A program made the position numbers and the translations under genes. Positions 32,021 to 32,859 of a stretch of 32,859 nucleotides of DNA are shown piece after piece. Source of the DNA: Flavobacterium psychrophilum (lineage in GTDB: Bacteria; Bacteroidota; Bacteroidia; Flavobacteriales; Flavobacteriaceae); NCBI GenBank assembly GCA_003243255.1, contig QFQM01000034.1:1-32859 (forward strand), read 5' to 3'. The number at the start of each line of letters is the position of its first letter. Positions within the stretch are counted from its first letter, which is position 1. Under the pieces are notes generated by a model. That model had not been told where the DNA came from and made no database searches. It saw nothing but the letters and a program-made list of their open reading frames with translations.

Positions 32021-32859
32021 GTCAAAGCCGATATCTTTTCTAAAATACATCTTATCAAAACTTAGTTTATCTATGTTTTGGTAAGATTTTTTTATGGCCT
32101 CTTTAAAGTCATTCCCGTATGAAGTTACGGCTATTACACGGCCTCCGCTGGTTACTACATTTCCGTTATCCAGTTTTGTCCCTGCGTGGAAAGCGATAGA
32201 ACCTTCTACATTCTCAAGGCCTGATATTACCATCCCTTTGTCATAATCTTCAGGATAACCGCCCGATACTACCATAATAGTTGTAGCCGATCTTTCGTCG
32301 ATCTCAAGGGTTACTTTGTCAAGTTCCTGAGCAGCCACAGCGTTAAATACTTCCACAAGGTCAGATTTCAGCCTTGGTATTACAACTTCAGTTTCAGGGT
32401 CGCCCATCCTTACGTTATACTCAATAACAAATGGATCGTTACCTACTTTTATAAGACCTATGAATACAAAACCTTTATAGTCGATGTTCGCACTCTTAAG
32501 CCCTTCAATAGTTGGCTTAACAACACGTGTCTCAATTTTTTCCATGAATTCAGCATCGGCAAACGGCACCGGAGAAACCGCACCCATACCACCTGTATTA
32601 AGGCCTGTATCGCCTTCGCCAATACGTTTGTAATCTTTTGCTGTTGGAAGCAGTTTGTAGCTTTTACCATCGGTAAGTACGAAGCAGCTAAGCTCGATAC
32701 CGTCAAGAAACTCCTCGATAACTACCTTAGTACTCGCCTGCCCGAATTTTTCGCCTACAAGCATATTTCTAAGCTCCTGTTGCGCTTCTTCAAGGTCATT
32801 GATAATCAATACACCTTTACCGGCTGCAAGTCCGTCAGCTTTCAGTACATACGGCGGCT
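32015..32859 (-). CDS. purD: Phosphoribosylamine-glycine ligase, C-terminal part
   Basis: Joins 5-phosphoribosylamine and glycine with ATP in the second step of purine synthesis. Only the C-terminal 281 residues are in the window; the gene continues past the right edge. The ATP-grasp domain is evident: PPYVLKADGLAAGKGVLII at the edge, IEEFLDGIELSCFVLTDGKS, GDTGLNTGGMGAVSPVPF, the metal-binding FVIEYNVRMGDPETEVVIPR, and the C-terminal domain ending RKDIGFDL. There is no sign of a break. The complete protein is normally about 420 aa, so about one third is missing at the N-terminus. Confidence 0.97.
   Translation of the reverse strand, partial: PPYVLKADGLAAGKGVLIINDLEEAQQELRNMLVGEKFGQASTKVVIEEFLDGIELSCFVLTDGKSYKLLPTAKDYKRIGEGDTGLNTGGMGAVSPVPFADAEFMEKIETRVVKPTIEGLKSANIDYKGFVFIGLIKVGNDPFVIEYNVRMGDPETEVVIPRLKSDLVEVFNAVAAQELDKVTLEIDERSATTIMVVSGGYPEDYDKGMVISGLENVEGSIAFHAGTKLDNGNVVTSGGRVIAVTSYGNDFKEAIKKSYQNIDKLSFDKMYFRKDIGFDL

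Overview
The window looks like a chromosomal segment of a flavobacterium (Bacteroidota, Flavobacteriaceae, probably Flavobacterium or a close relative). The support is: promoters of the Bacteroidota type (TAnnTTTG at -7, sometimes with TTG at -33) in front of several genes; a SprE/PorW-like lipoprotein of the type IX secretion and gliding machinery; families largely confined to Bacteroidota (DUF4292, DUF4254, DUF5687, DUF6168, DUF6341, DUF6427, HU-CCDC81/SPOR); and an ATP synthase operon without beta and epsilon genes. No tRNA, rRNA, CRISPR array, insertion sequence or prophage was recognised.

Layout. 1-1.2 kb: a 7-bp tandem repeat, then dprA (-). 1.25-2.85 kb: two + strand genes, an HU-like/SPOR membrane protein and an acyl-CoA thioesterase, ending at a perfect 42-bp palindrome shared with the opposing operon. 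2.85-9.2 kb: a six-gene - strand envelope operon in transcription order: flippase, dut, sugar nucleotidyltransferase with a left-handed beta-helix, TPR protein, DUF4292 lipoprotein, EnvC-like murein hydrolase activator. 9.36-11.43 kb: a prolyl oligopeptidase whose signal peptide is cut off by a one-base frameshift in a T7 run. 11.48-16.6 kb: atpBEFHAG (-), with its own consensus promoter and two intercistronic hairpins. 16.7-20.5 kb: sprE, bactofilin, atpZ and a DUF6168 gene (-), tightly packed just upstream of atpB. 20.6-22.9 kb: DUF5687 permease and ABC ATPase (-).

22.9-26.5 kb is the most unusual part. A PadR repressor gene with a candidate autoregulatory operator leads a tight run of five paralogous membrane proteins. 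They share an N-terminal helical motif around an invariant Asp-His pair and have divergent membrane parts. A terminator separates this run from the downstream DUF5687/ABC pair. 26.6-27.6 kb holds a PaaE-like flavin/2Fe-2S reductase (+). 27.7-27.95 kb is a gene-free island of hairpins and dispersed-repeat-like sequence. 28-29.6 kb: DUF4254 and a family 9 glycosyltransferase (-). 29.8-30.7 kb: an A+T-rich orphan lipoprotein (-). 30.8-32.86 kb: DUF6427 (-), DUF6341 (+) and the C-terminal part of purD (-), cut by the window edge.

Most genes serve the envelope or energy metabolism: lipid-linked sugar and LPS handling, peptidoglycan remodelling, type IX secretion, and F1Fo ATP synthase. All family names come from reading the translated sequences; no database search was run.
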